64,000 nucleotides of DNA from Burkholderia sp. Bp8963 (GTDB lineage: Bacteria > Pseudomonadota > Gammaproteobacteria > Burkholderiales > Burkholderiaceae): positions 357,118 through 421,117 of the forward strand of contig NZ_QTQP01000001.1 in the NCBI RefSeq assembly GCF_003854275.1. Direction: 5' to 3'. The translations under genes and the position numbers were made by a program. A model generated the notes under the pieces. That model had not been told where the DNA came from. It did not search any database and saw nothing but the letters and a program-made list of their open reading frames with translations. How positions within the stretch are numbered: the stretch's first letter is position 1; each line of letters begins with the position of its first letter. Below, piece after piece: positions 16,642 through 24,423 of the stretch.

Positions 16642-18006
16642 TCAGCGTTCGCTGACCGACCGCAACGTTTCTGCAGTAAAGAAGTCCGCCTTGAAGCGAG
16701 GATCATTGGCTTGCTGATACCAGCGGATGTCTTTGCCTTGGCCGATCGACGATGAATCGGTTACATAACGCCCATTGATCAAGTCATATTGCGCGAACGG
16801 CTCGTTATCGCAGGTGCCGCCCAGTTCCCACACCGGGATCGGGTAACTCTCGCGCACCCTCCACAGCTTGCCTTGGGCGTCGTAGTCCTCGCCGGCGAGC
16901 GCCAACCAGCTATCCTCATCCAGATAGAAGACCTTCTTCGATGCAACGTGGCGCGCAGTGGTCTTGAGCGTCGCCTCCACAACCCAGACGCGGTGCATCT
17001 CATAGCGCCGGTTAGCGGCGGCGACACCATCAGGCCTGATCACGTCGTGCAACTTCTCGTTGAATTTGTACATGCCGAAGACGTTGTACGGCACGATCAT
17101 TTCCTTCTTGCCGACAAGCTTCCAGTTGAACCGATCGAGGGAGCCAAAGAACATGTTGGCTTCATCGATCAGGTACTGGTTTTCGAAACCGATGACCGGC
17201 GCATCGTGTGTGTAGGCCGGCATGCGGCGCACGCGCCTCTGTCCGGGGAAGTAATAGAAAGTTTCCGGATCCTTGTTGAAGAATTGGCGCTGAACAAAGG
17301 CCTGCCCGGCCAGCGCCGGCGGCGATTGCATCTGGAAGAAGGTGCCGCTGCTGAACTGGTCGACGTCCTGCGGTGTGTGTTTGCCCGACTTGCTCGGCGG
17401 AAAATATTGAGTTGCCGTGCTGATTGCATCGATCCATTCGCTGCCCCCCGGACGTGGGGAAACCGTCGTCACCACAGCCGGCCATTCAATGGCTTCGCCC
17501 CGGTACCGCATGAGATAGTTCAGAATCGCTTCGGCGCCGTTCTTCGGTTGCGGAAATGCGACCCCCGGAAGATTCGCAGTCTGCAACTGCTCGCTCGTCG
17601 AATCGAGCTTTGCCGCCGTGAAGTTCGCTTTGGAGTTCTGCGCGACGAAGTCGGGCACTTGACATTCGCGATGCGAGGGATACACATCCATCCGGTAGCC
17701 CTTTTTCTGTTTGACCAGCGCGATCTGGCCCGGGGTCAGCTTGTCTGCGTACTGATCGATGTTCGATGCGTCGATCGAGAACAGCGGTTTTTCGTTCTTG
17801 TGCTTCCAGAAATCGCCTCGAACCTTGCCCCACTCCCAGCCTGCATCGGGCGATTGCTTGCCAGCGTAGGCCGCCACCACGCCGTCCTTACTCGCAGCGC
17901 GTTCAGCACCTTCCGGTGTAAGGTCTTCCGCTGAGACAGCACCGCCTGCCGAAAGTAGCAAGACGGCCGCAATAGCTGACGCAGCTCCAATTTGGTGCTT
18001 CTTCAT
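16642..18006 (-). CDS. DUF1329 family exported protein
   Basis: A 454-residue protein with a clean signal peptide (MKKHQIGAASAIAAVLLLSAGGAVSA). The characteristic DUF1329 features include a front region with the GAERAASKDGVVAAY motif, a central PGQRRVRRMPAY segment and a C-terminal YLDEDSWLALAGEDYDAQGKLWRV motif. The fold resembles LolA/LolB-type lipid carriers, so a periplasmic shuttle for a hydrophobic ligand is plausible. The start was chosen for GGAGACTAGG before ATG. It lies 79 bases upstream of the DUF1302 gene in the same transcription unit, and the pair is a conserved partnership. Confidence 0.87.
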   Translation of the reverse strand: MKKHQIGAASAIAAVLLLSAGGAVSAEDLTPEGAERAASKDGVVAAYAGKQSPDAGWEWGKVRGDFWKHKNEKPLFSIDASNIDQYADKLTPGQIALVKQKKGYRMDVYPSHRECQVPDFVAQNSKANFTAAKLDSTSEQLQTANLPGVAFPQPKNGAEAILNYLMRYRGEAIEWPAVVTTVSPRPGGSEWIDAISTATQYFPPSKSGKHTPQDVDQFSSGTFFQMQSPPALAGQAFVQRQFFNKDPETFYYFPGQRRVRRMPAYTHDAPVIGFENQYLIDEANMFFGSLDRFNWKLVGKKEMIVPYNVFGMYKFNEKLHDVIRPDGVAAANRRYEMHRVWVVEATLKTTARHVASKKVFYLDEDSWLALAGEDYDAQGKLWRVRESYPIPVWELGGTCDNEPFAQYDLINGRYVTDSSSIGQGKDIRWYQQANDPRFKADFFTAETLRSVSER

Positions 18007-18115
18007 CCTAGTCTCCTTCCGGTTCCACATTCATTTGCCGATCACGCCACTGGTGGACGATTGGCACTCCGCCGTTCCGATCGCTGACGATCCGGCCTAC
18101 GTACTTCCTGATGAC

Positions 18116-18529
18116 TCACATCTCGCCGGATCCCGCAACCGCCATTGCCCGAATTTCAACGCAAAGCTCGGGAAGACCGAGTTGCGTCACGCCGACCGCC
18201 GTCCATGCGGGGAAGCGGTTCGGAAAATATTCGTCTTTGACGGCCGAGAACAGCTCAATGTCGGCTTGCAGATTCGTGTGGAACGTCGTCAGTTCGACGA
18301 CGTCGGACAGGGTCGCCCCGGCCGCCGCAAGAATCGTCTTCAGGGACTCGAATGCGATTCGGGTCTGTGCCTGCACGTCCTCGCCAATTTTCATCTGTGC
18401 GTCGACCCCAACTTGGCCAGACACCCAGATCGTGTCGCCCACACGGGTCGCCGGGGTGAAGTGGTAGGTATCGTGCCAAGCCAGAAACTGGGGAGGGACG
18501 ATCGATTGCCGTTGAGTACCAGATGCCAT
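18116..18529 (-). CDS. RidA (YjgF/UK114) family protein
   Basis: A 137-residue protein of normal family size with the RidA core (GDTIWVSGQVGVDAQ) and the C-terminal signature EIRAMAV. RidA proteins hydrolyse reactive enamine/imine intermediates formed by enzymes acting on amines; several related subfamilies have other deaminase-like roles. With amine-oxidase and DAO-type flavoproteins in the same operon, imine clean-up is a reasonable role. It is the first gene of the minus-strand block and faces the divergent regulator across a 469-base gap, so its promoter must lie within that gap, next to the 22-bp repeats. Confidence 0.85.
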   Translation of the reverse strand: MASGTQRQSIVPPQFLAWHDTYHFTPATRVGDTIWVSGQVGVDAQMKIGEDVQAQTRIAFESLKTILAAAGATLSDVVELTTFHTNLQADIELFSAVKDEYFPNRFPAWTAVGVTQLGLPELCVEIRAMAVAGSGEM

Positions 18530-18657
18530 GGTGCATATACCTTCGATTAAACGAGTTGACGGAACCTATGGTGCGCGGAATGGATCGGCGCGGTGCGCGT
18601 CGAGGCTCTCTTTTGCCTTCCGCCTCGCAGCCCGCGCCCTTCGATACCCAGGGCACT

Positions 18658-18738
18658 GCGCATTCGACCCATCATATACGCGCATTCGACCTACAATTAA
18701 CGCGTCCACAACCTAAGAGTAGCGCGCCAGTGACCTAA
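18658..18738. repeat. Four tandem 22-bp iterons in the ridA/TetR divergent region
   Basis: Cores start at 18658, 18680, 18702 and 18724, exactly 22 bases apart: GCGCATTCGACC twice, then GCGTCCACAACC and GCGCCAGTGACC, each followed by a cat/tac/taa triplet. The common skeleton is GCG-N5-(G/A)ACC-(T)A. A weaker, gapped copy may lie near 18634. Two helical turns between copies would put bound proteins on one face of the DNA. The repeats sit upstream of ridA and probably regulate the whole minus-strand block. Confidence 0.6.
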
Positions 18739-18936
18739 CAACAAGGTAAATTAAGACAGGGAAAACACTGACTTGAGTGTCGGGTCGTCCGGAAAGATTC
18801 TTGATTTCAAGGGGTACAGCCACGAGGCGGCGGCCCACCTGCGGACTGCGAGGTTGAGCCGGCACGGGCTTCCAATCGCGATATGACTGCAGCGGCGCAC
18901 CGCTTGCCTGGCTACACGATGGTGTATCCTCTTACT

Positions 18937-18948
18937 AGGTTGCGACCT
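18937..18948. promoter_or_regulatory. Candidate operator before the first tandem-TetR gene
   Basis: AGGT-TGCG-ACCT is a perfect four-base-arm dyad overlapping a possible -10 element (TATAAC at 18948-18953). It lies 51 bases before the GTG start and contains the same GACCTA half-site seen in the 22-bp iterons. TTGCGA occurs twice, at 18940 and 18954. An autoregulatory site is a likely reading. No good -35 was found. Confidence 0.4.
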
Positions 18949-18998
18949 ATAACTTGCGATAGATCGAAGTGAATCTCTTTTCTTGAGGGGGAGTCAAC

Positions 18999-20462
18999 GT
19001 GCAACAAAAGGCGGTAAGGCGAGCAGCCGTGAGTGACCTTGCCGAGGCAAGATCAGCGACGGGATCGACTGCGCAGGGAAATCGGGAACGGCGCCTTGCA
19101 CAGATCATTCTTGCGGCGCAGCAAACGTTTCGCGAGGATGGCTATGCCGCGTTTGCTACACGCGGCGTAGCTGCGCGCGTAGGGATCACATTAGGAAACC
19201 TTCAATACTACTTTCGAACGAAAGGGGAGTTGCTCAATGCGGCGCTGAAGGCACACGTGTCTCAGAAGATTAACGACTACACCACCATCGCAAACCAGCC
19301 GGGCATGAGTGCTCAGCGGCGTTGCTCGGCGCTGGTAGAACGCATTTTTTTCGATATCAACGAAACCGATCTGCCGAAGTTCTTGTTTGAAATATGGGCA
19401 TTCGCCCAGCAAGAACCCTACGCTGCCGAGCTCGTTGATGACATGTATGCCGAGCATCGAAGCACCTTCGCGAAGTTGTTATCCGAGATCCATCCGACTT
19501 TGACTCACGAAGAGTGTCTTGCTCGTGCATCGGTGATTGTCGTGCAGATGGCAGGGATCATGATATTCGCCTACAACTGCGGAGATTCGGATAAGGACTA
19601 TGCCGACTGTGTTCGCGTGACAAAGCAGTCTGTAAAAATGATCGTTGACCTTTCGCCACAAGTACTGGAGAACGACGTAACGCTTCGCGGTTTGCCCAAT
19701 CTGGAGACTCACGGCACGAACAGTTCGCACGGCGCCATCTTCAATTCTGACAAGGATGGCCAGGACCTGTTCGAGTTGAGCGCGCGACAGACGGGCCAGG
19801 ATTCGCCTTATTACCGACCAACAGTTCAAGGGAAGCGACGAAAGGTAAAGATCAACGAAATCGTCTCCACTGCCGCGAACCTATTGGCGACGGAAGGATA
19901 CGTGAACTTTACCCTCGCGGGAGTAGCCAGGGAACTGGGCATCCCGGAATCCGCGCTCCGGAACTACTTCCCAACACATGATGATCTACTGCGATCGACC
20001 ACGAGCGCGCTCATGAACGTTTATCAGGACCGGTATGCGGAAATGGGCAAGCCAAGCGACAAGCCTGCGTTGGAGCGACTGTGCGAGATCACGGTTGATG
20101 CTTTTGAAGAGGCTCGCGATTCAAGAGTGTGCCGATTCTTGTTCGAAATACTTGCGCTGGCCCAGCACTCGGACATTACGCTGGAACTGACGAAAACGCT
20201 CTACTCGGCCTATCGGGCACTCTATGTGGATTTAGTACGCGAGCTTGACGCTTCTGCCACTGCCCGCGAATGCCACGCGCGCGCGACGCTCATCGCAGCT
20301 CAGACAGAGGGAGCACCAATTTTGTTGTTCGGTTCAAAGAAGCAACCGTTAGAGGCGAATCGCATTTTCGAGTTGATGAAAGCCGTTACCATACGCGTCG
20401 CGCAAGGCAACGTTGGCACCAAGAGAGCGACAGAGAGTGGCCAGAGGAGATCGACGGCCTAG
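18999..20462 (+). CDS. Tandem (double) TetR-family transcriptional regulator
   Basis: A 487-residue protein made of two complete TetR repressors in one chain. The first DNA-binding domain spans about residues 30-80 (FREDGYAAFATRGVAARVGI, then GNLQYYFRTKGELL). The second spans about 278-333 (LLATEGYVNFTLAGVARELG, then ALRNYFPTHDDLL). Each is followed by its own helical ligand/dimer domain; the segments KFLFEIWAFAQ and RFLFEILALAQ correspond in the two halves. Usual TetR length is about 200. Translation starts at GTG, supported by GAGGGGGAG seven bases upstream. It is divergent from the ridA block and precedes the plus-strand enzyme genes. It probably represses one or both in response to an acyl-CoA or pathway intermediate. 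Confidence 0.85.
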   Translation: MQQKAVRRAAVSDLAEARSATGSTAQGNRERRLAQIILAAQQTFREDGYAAFATRGVAARVGITLGNLQYYFRTKGELLNAALKAHVSQKINDYTTIANQPGMSAQRRCSALVERIFFDINETDLPKFLFEIWAFAQQEPYAAELVDDMYAEHRSTFAKLLSEIHPTLTHEECLARASVIVVQMAGIMIFAYNCGDSDKDYADCVRVTKQSVKMIVDLSPQVLENDVTLRGLPNLETHGTNSSHGAIFNSDKDGQDLFELSARQTGQDSPYYRPTVQGKRRKVKINEIVSTAANLLATEGYVNFTLAGVARELGIPESALRNYFPTHDDLLRSTTSALMNVYQDRYAEMGKPSDKPALERLCEITVDAFEEARDSRVCRFLFEILALAQHSDITLELTKTLYSAYRALYVDLVRELDASATARECHARATLIAAQTEGAPILLFGSKKQPLEANRIFELMKAVTIRVAQGNVGTKRATESGQRRSTA

Positions 20463-21267
20463 TTGGGGCAGCGAGGGACTTCCGAATCGATACGGTCGAC
20501 TTGGTCACTGTCATCAATTCCAGGCTCCGGCTAAGCTGACATTCGGCTGCTCGATGCAGGCGCTGCCAGCAATCCGCCTATTGCTGATGTAGAACCCAGC
20601 CCGCCCCAAGGTCGACAAGCCGGCAAGCGAAAACTGCTGGTAGGTGACTACCTTCGGAGCGACGCGGCCGTCTGGACGACACAGTCTCAAAGACGGCGAA
20701 CGTCGCTCTCTGGCCGATTCTGGGCAATCCGCGTCGCTCAACGGGTATCCAAGGCGCCTGACGTCCTACCGACCACGAACGTCCGCTCATCTCGTATCCT
20801 GGCCCCGTAAAGGCTCGCCATCAACCGATGTCGGGACCGATACCGGCGCGAGCCAGTGCGATCAGCCGCGCGGCAGACTCGGCCGATGGCAAAGGCTGCC
20901 AGCGCCCTGCCTCAATCGACGCGATCAGACGGCACGGGATCGCGCGTCGGCTCGATAAGCCGACCTACCCGCTTCACCGTGCGCGCTCGGAGACAATGGC
21001 ACGCTGCCGATGATGAGATCGAGAGCGTTCGCCTACTGGCCTGATTGGCACGCCAATCGGGCTGGCGTGACAAAGCGGATTCCAACGATACAGTGAACCG
21101 CCATTCGCAACCACCCAAGGACAGTCGCATCAGCTACGAGCACCAATTCACCACCTGCCGCATGAGTTCATAACGCAGATCGCGGCACAGCTTGTCACCC
21201 CCACATCGGCTCCCGCGACGGGCGCCACCGCTTCGACATAGAGGTTCCGCCAGACAGCACACCGTCG
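20463..21267. other. Intergenic stretch without a recognisable gene
   Basis: Roughly 800 bases between the two regulator genes. Several short open frames exist on both strands, but none has a good ribosome binding site, family similarity or consistent codon use. The stretch may contain remnants of a lost gene. The only clear structure is a dyad at 21041-21060 (GATTGGC-AC-GCCAATC). Confidence 0.5.
21041..21060. promoter_or_regulatory. Perfect inverted repeat in the regulator intergenic region
   Basis: GATTGGC-AC-GCCAATC, extendable by a C-G pair outside a wobble. It has the size of a protein-binding dyad. No promoter was recognised next to it, so its target is unclear. Confidence 0.3.
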
Positions 21268-21284
21268 CACCGTGTCACACTGTG
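21268..21284. promoter_or_regulatory. Candidate autoregulatory operator of the second tandem-TetR gene
   Basis: A 17-base dyad, CAC-C-GTGT-C-ACAC-T-GTG, with one mismatched pair, centred about 50 bases upstream of the regulator start. A CAAAAT sequence at 21293 could serve as a -10. TetR operators commonly have this length and position. Confidence 0.4.
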
Positions 21285-21327
21285 GGTGTAGGCAAAATAG
21301 CGCTGATGAAATTGGAAATCTCTCGAC

Positions 21328-22602
21328 ATGCTCCCGAAAGCGGCGCCCGCGCGGCAACCCAAGCAGCAACGATCGCAAGCGACTCAAAACCGGATTGCGC
21401 AGGCAACGATACACCTGCTGGGTGAAATCGGTGAAGCCGGCCTGACGCATCGCGACGTCGCGAAGTGCGCGGAGGTTTCCCTGGCGGCCACGACTTACCA
21501 CTATGCGTCGAAATTCGATCTCATCGCTCATGCGTCTTCCGTCATCCTCGAAGACTATGCGGCACGATTTCGCAATTTTGCGTCCCGTCAGGCGGCCCGC
21601 ACGTCGGATCGCCCGACGTTTGAGCAATTCCTCGTCCGCTTATTGCGCAATGCCGCGGGACGGGATCGGCTGCGCACTATCGCCTGGTGCGAGATCATGC
21701 TCATCGCCGCTCGAAACTCCGATACCCGTGCGCTCGCAAAAAACTGGTACGCGCGCCTGCGCGAGGTCTGGACAGATATCGCGTCGCTCCTCGGCGCAAG
21801 CTCCGAACCACTCCACGTCCAGGCTGCGATCGACCGGACCATTGGCCTACTGTTCATCGTCACGGCGCTCGGCCTCACACCTGACGAGGCCGCGGCCTGC
21901 TTTACCAGCGGCCTGGACTGCGTCATGCCCGAGCCTCTGTCTGATGTCCCGGCGCCCGCTTTGGAGCGCATATCCAAGCGCAGCAAAGGGCTCGAAACCC
22001 GCAAGCAATTGCTCGATGCCGCCATTCGGCTGATGGCGGCCCGCGGTGCCGGCGCAGTGACCGGACATGCGGTTGCCGCCGAGGCCGGCGTCGCGCCGGC
22101 TCTGCCATCCTACTATTTCAAGCCGGTCGGCACATTGATCGACGCAGCGCGCGAACAACTCTATGAAGCAGCGAAGGCGCGTTATCGCGAAAGTGTGAAC
22201 GGGATCGACCTCACGGTCGCAACGGCAGACCAGATCGTTGATCTGACCACCGCCGTACTAGTCCGCGAAGTCACACAGTTCAGCGACTTCAACCTTGCCA
22301 CCCTCGCGATCGAAGTGGAGGCAGCGAGACAGCCAGCGCTGAGGCCGATGGTGGGCCGATGGTTCAGCGACCGAAGCCGGGCCTGGCATCGGCTCCTGGC
22401 CGGCTTCGACAGCACGGCACCCGCAGCACTTGGGCTGCTGATGTGCAGTCTCTTCACGGGCATGCAAGTCCGCCTGCTGGCGACCGGCGCCGAGATCGCG
22501 GCGTTGGGCGACCTGCGACTCGAGTTTCTGGGCGCCCTTGATGCAATGAACTACCCAAAACCACTCCCTCTGCACAAATCGGTACAAACATTCAAAAAAT
22601 GA
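21328..22602 (+). CDS. Second tandem (double) TetR-family transcriptional regulator
   Basis: A 424-residue protein again composed of two TetR units. The first DNA-binding domain covers about residues 17-65 (IHLLGEIGEAGLTHRDVAKCAEV cut by TTYHYASKFDLI). The second covers about 219-270 (IRLMAARGAGAVTGHAVAAEAGV, then LPSYYFKPVGTLIDAA). The halves each carry a C-terminal ligand domain. Sequence similarity to the other tandem regulator is low outside the TetR signature, so this is not a recent copy. The ribosome site is weak (GGAAA). Its stop codon touches the -35 of the promoter driving the SDR gene, so it is well placed to control the downstream beta-oxidation genes. Confidence 0.83.
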   Translation: MLPKAAPARQPKQQRSQATQNRIAQATIHLLGEIGEAGLTHRDVAKCAEVSLAATTYHYASKFDLIAHASSVILEDYAARFRNFASRQAARTSDRPTFEQFLVRLLRNAAGRDRLRTIAWCEIMLIAARNSDTRALAKNWYARLREVWTDIASLLGASSEPLHVQAAIDRTIGLLFIVTALGLTPDEAAACFTSGLDCVMPEPLSDVPAPALERISKRSKGLETRKQLLDAAIRLMAARGAGAVTGHAVAAEAGVAPALPSYYFKPVGTLIDAAREQLYEAAKARYRESVNGIDLTVATADQIVDLTTAVLVREVTQFSDFNLATLAIEVEAARQPALRPMVGRWFSDRSRAWHRLLAGFDSTAPAALGLLMCSLFTGMQVRLLATGAEIAALGDLRLEFLGALDAMNYPKPLPLHKSVQTFKK

Positions 22603-22631
22603 TTGACGCGAGCTAGCTGACCACCTAGCAT
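22603..22631 (+). promoter_or_regulatory. Predicted promoter with built-in operator before the SDR gene
   Basis: TTGACG (22603-22608) and TAGCAT (22626-22631) are separated by 17 bases, a good sigma-70 arrangement. The spacer and -10 contain the dyad GCTAG-N8-CTAGC (22612-22629), exactly where a repressor would block RNA polymerase. The inferred transcript would carry a leader of about 200 bases before the SDR start. Confidence 0.5.
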
Positions 22632-22845
22632 GAACTCACATTACCGCCAAAACTCGCGTTTTCCCGTCAGTTAGGCTGGTTCAAGGTATCTGTACAACTA
22701 GATTGTTTCGACTTTCACAGGACATGATCCGCCGACTCGGCTTCGTCGGCGAAAGTCTTCAGGAAGCGTAGCAACCGGTCGCGCCCGCAACTCGCGTTGG
22801 CGCATCTACAGGCCATCTCGGAGTTCATTTCAAGGAAAGCAAGCC

Positions 22846-23778
22846 ATGACGATCAATCTGACTAACCGAGTTGCCATTGTCACGGGGGCCGGAGCGGGCC
22901 TCGGACGAGAACATGCACTGCTGCTCGCGCGATTGGGCGCGAAAGTCGTCGTGAACGATCTCGGTAGTGATTTGAATGGCCGTGGCGGATCCGGTACCGC
23001 CGCACAGAACGTTGTCGACGAGATCATGGCTGCTGGTGGCGAGGCGATCGCGAATGGTGCGTCGGTTACTGACGTCGACCAAGTACAGCAGATGATTGAC
23101 CAGACGCTGTCGCGCTGGGGCCGTGTCGATATTCTCGTGAACAACGCAGGCATCCTGCGTGACAAGACCTTCAGCAAGATGACGCTCGACGACTTTCGCG
23201 CAGTCATCGAAGTCCATCTGATGGGTTCGGTGAATTGCACGAAGGCCGTGTGGGACGTCATGCGAGAGCAGAAATACGGCCGCATTGTGATGACGACGTC
23301 GTCGTCGGGCCTGTACGGCAATTTCGGGCAGTCCAACTATGGTGCGGCGAAAATGGCCTTGGTCGGCCTGATGCAAACGCTGGCGATCGAGGGGGAACGA
23401 CACAACATCCGCGTCAACTGTCTCGCTCCTTCTGCGGGCACTCGGATGCTGGAAGGTCTCGTTTCTGCGGACGCTTTCAATGCCCTCTCACCCCGTGCCG
23501 TCAGCCCGGCCGTAGCCGTGCTCGCCAGCGATGATGCGCCTACCCGCATGGTGCTTTGCGCGGGCGCAGGCAGCTTCGAGGCTGCACACATCACGCTCAC
23601 GCCGGGGATCTACCTTGGAACTGGCGAAAATGTGCCGCACACGCTCGCTCAGCGGCTCGACGAGGTAGCCGCCGGCAGCGGTGAATCCGTTCCTGCGTCG
23701 GGTGCAGCACAGATCAACATCGAGCTGCGCAAGGCCGGCTTTGTTGAACCGAAAACCAGCGAGCATGAGCATGCGTGA
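22846..23778 (+). CDS. SDR family dehydrogenase (3-hydroxyacyl-CoA dehydrogenase, MFE-2-like)
   Basis: A 310-residue short-chain dehydrogenase. The cofactor motif TGAGAGLG is at residues 13-20, NNAG at 99-102, and the catalytic set Ser (152-154), Tyr165 and Lys169 (YGAAK) is intact. The extended length, the NDLG segment at 37-40 and the C-terminal region match the dehydrogenase part of peroxisomal-type multifunctional enzyme 2 (R-specific 3-hydroxyacyl-CoA dehydrogenase). AAGGAAAGCAAGCC precedes the ATG. It overlaps the next gene, a MaoC hydratase. In MFE-2 these same two activities are fused, so here they appear as separate but coupled genes performing consecutive steps. Confidence 0.88.
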   Translation: MTINLTNRVAIVTGAGAGLGREHALLLARLGAKVVVNDLGSDLNGRGGSGTAAQNVVDEIMAAGGEAIANGASVTDVDQVQQMIDQTLSRWGRVDILVNNAGILRDKTFSKMTLDDFRAVIEVHLMGSVNCTKAVWDVMREQKYGRIVMTTSSSGLYGNFGQSNYGAAKMALVGLMQTLAIEGERHNIRVNCLAPSAGTRMLEGLVSADAFNALSPRAVSPAVAVLASDDAPTRMVLCAGAGSFEAAHITLTPGIYLGTGENVPHTLAQRLDEVAAGSGESVPASGAAQINIELRKAGFVEPKTSEHEHA

Positions 23779-24307
23779 CACGATCCGTCCGATTGCCGAC
23801 GTAACCGGCATCGACCAGGACCGCCGCGCGCCTGATGCGCAGCATCATGGTCATGCATTGCTATCGCCGGCGCAATTGTCGGCCCTCGTCGGCGAGGAGC
23901 TGGGCGTTTCCAAATCGTTATGCGTCGACCAGGCCTCGATCAACGCCTTCGCCGATGTCACGCATGACTGGCAGCCCATCCATGTCAACGAAGAAATAGC
24001 ACGCACGGGGCCATTCGGTAGCACCATCGCTCATGGGTTCCTCACCCTCTCGCTGCTCTCGGCAATGGCGTACGACGTCGTTCCCGTACTCGAAGGCCAA
24101 CGCACAAGCATCAATTACGGCCTGAACAGTCTGCGCTTCTTGACGCCCGTCCGCAGCGGCGAGCGTGTGCGTGGACGATTCAAATTGAAAGAAGTCGTAG
24201 AACGAAGCCCGGGCAGCTATCAGTTGACAGTGGGCGTCACGGTGGAAATCGAGCACCAGCCCAAACCCGCGCTGGTAGCCGAGTGGGTGATGCTCGTCAA
24301 CACCTGA
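23765..24307 (+). CDS. MaoC family (R)-specific enoyl-CoA hydratase
   Basis: A 180-residue hot-dog-fold protein with the hydratase motif THDWQPIHVN, giving the catalytic Asp68 and His73 spaced five residues apart, followed by GPFGSTIAHGFLTLSL. It hydrates a trans-2-enoyl-CoA to the (R)-3-hydroxyacyl-CoA, the substrate expected for the preceding SDR enzyme. The start overlaps the SDR stop by 14 bases, indicating translational coupling; an alternative ATG lies two codons further in. The earlier start in the longest frame lies inside SDR coding sequence and is rejected. Confidence 0.88.
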   Translation: MSMRDTIRPIADVTGIDQDRRAPDAQHHGHALLSPAQLSALVGEELGVSKSLCVDQASINAFADVTHDWQPIHVNEEIARTGPFGSTIAHGFLTLSLLSAMAYDVVPVLEGQRTSINYGLNSLRFLTPVRSGERVRGRFKLKEVVERSPGSYQLTVGVTVEIEHQPKPALVAEWVMLVNT

Positions 24308-24423
24308 CAGCAACGGACATCCAGACGTCCTGCTTTATCGTCATTTTATTAAGCATTCCTTTTTACTTATACGGTGATGGTCGACGCTTCGATCAAAACC
24401 GGGCACATTCACAAATCAATGCC

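Noticed and set aside
18658..18738. Possible CRISPR array or plasmid-type replication origin iterons
   Set aside because: Units are only 22 bp with no spacers of unique sequence, and no cas or rep gene is nearby; a regulator-binding array is more likely.
20644..20958. Short frames between the two tandem-TetR genes
   Set aside because: No ribosome sites, no family similarity, and overlapping alternatives in several frames; not supported as a gene.
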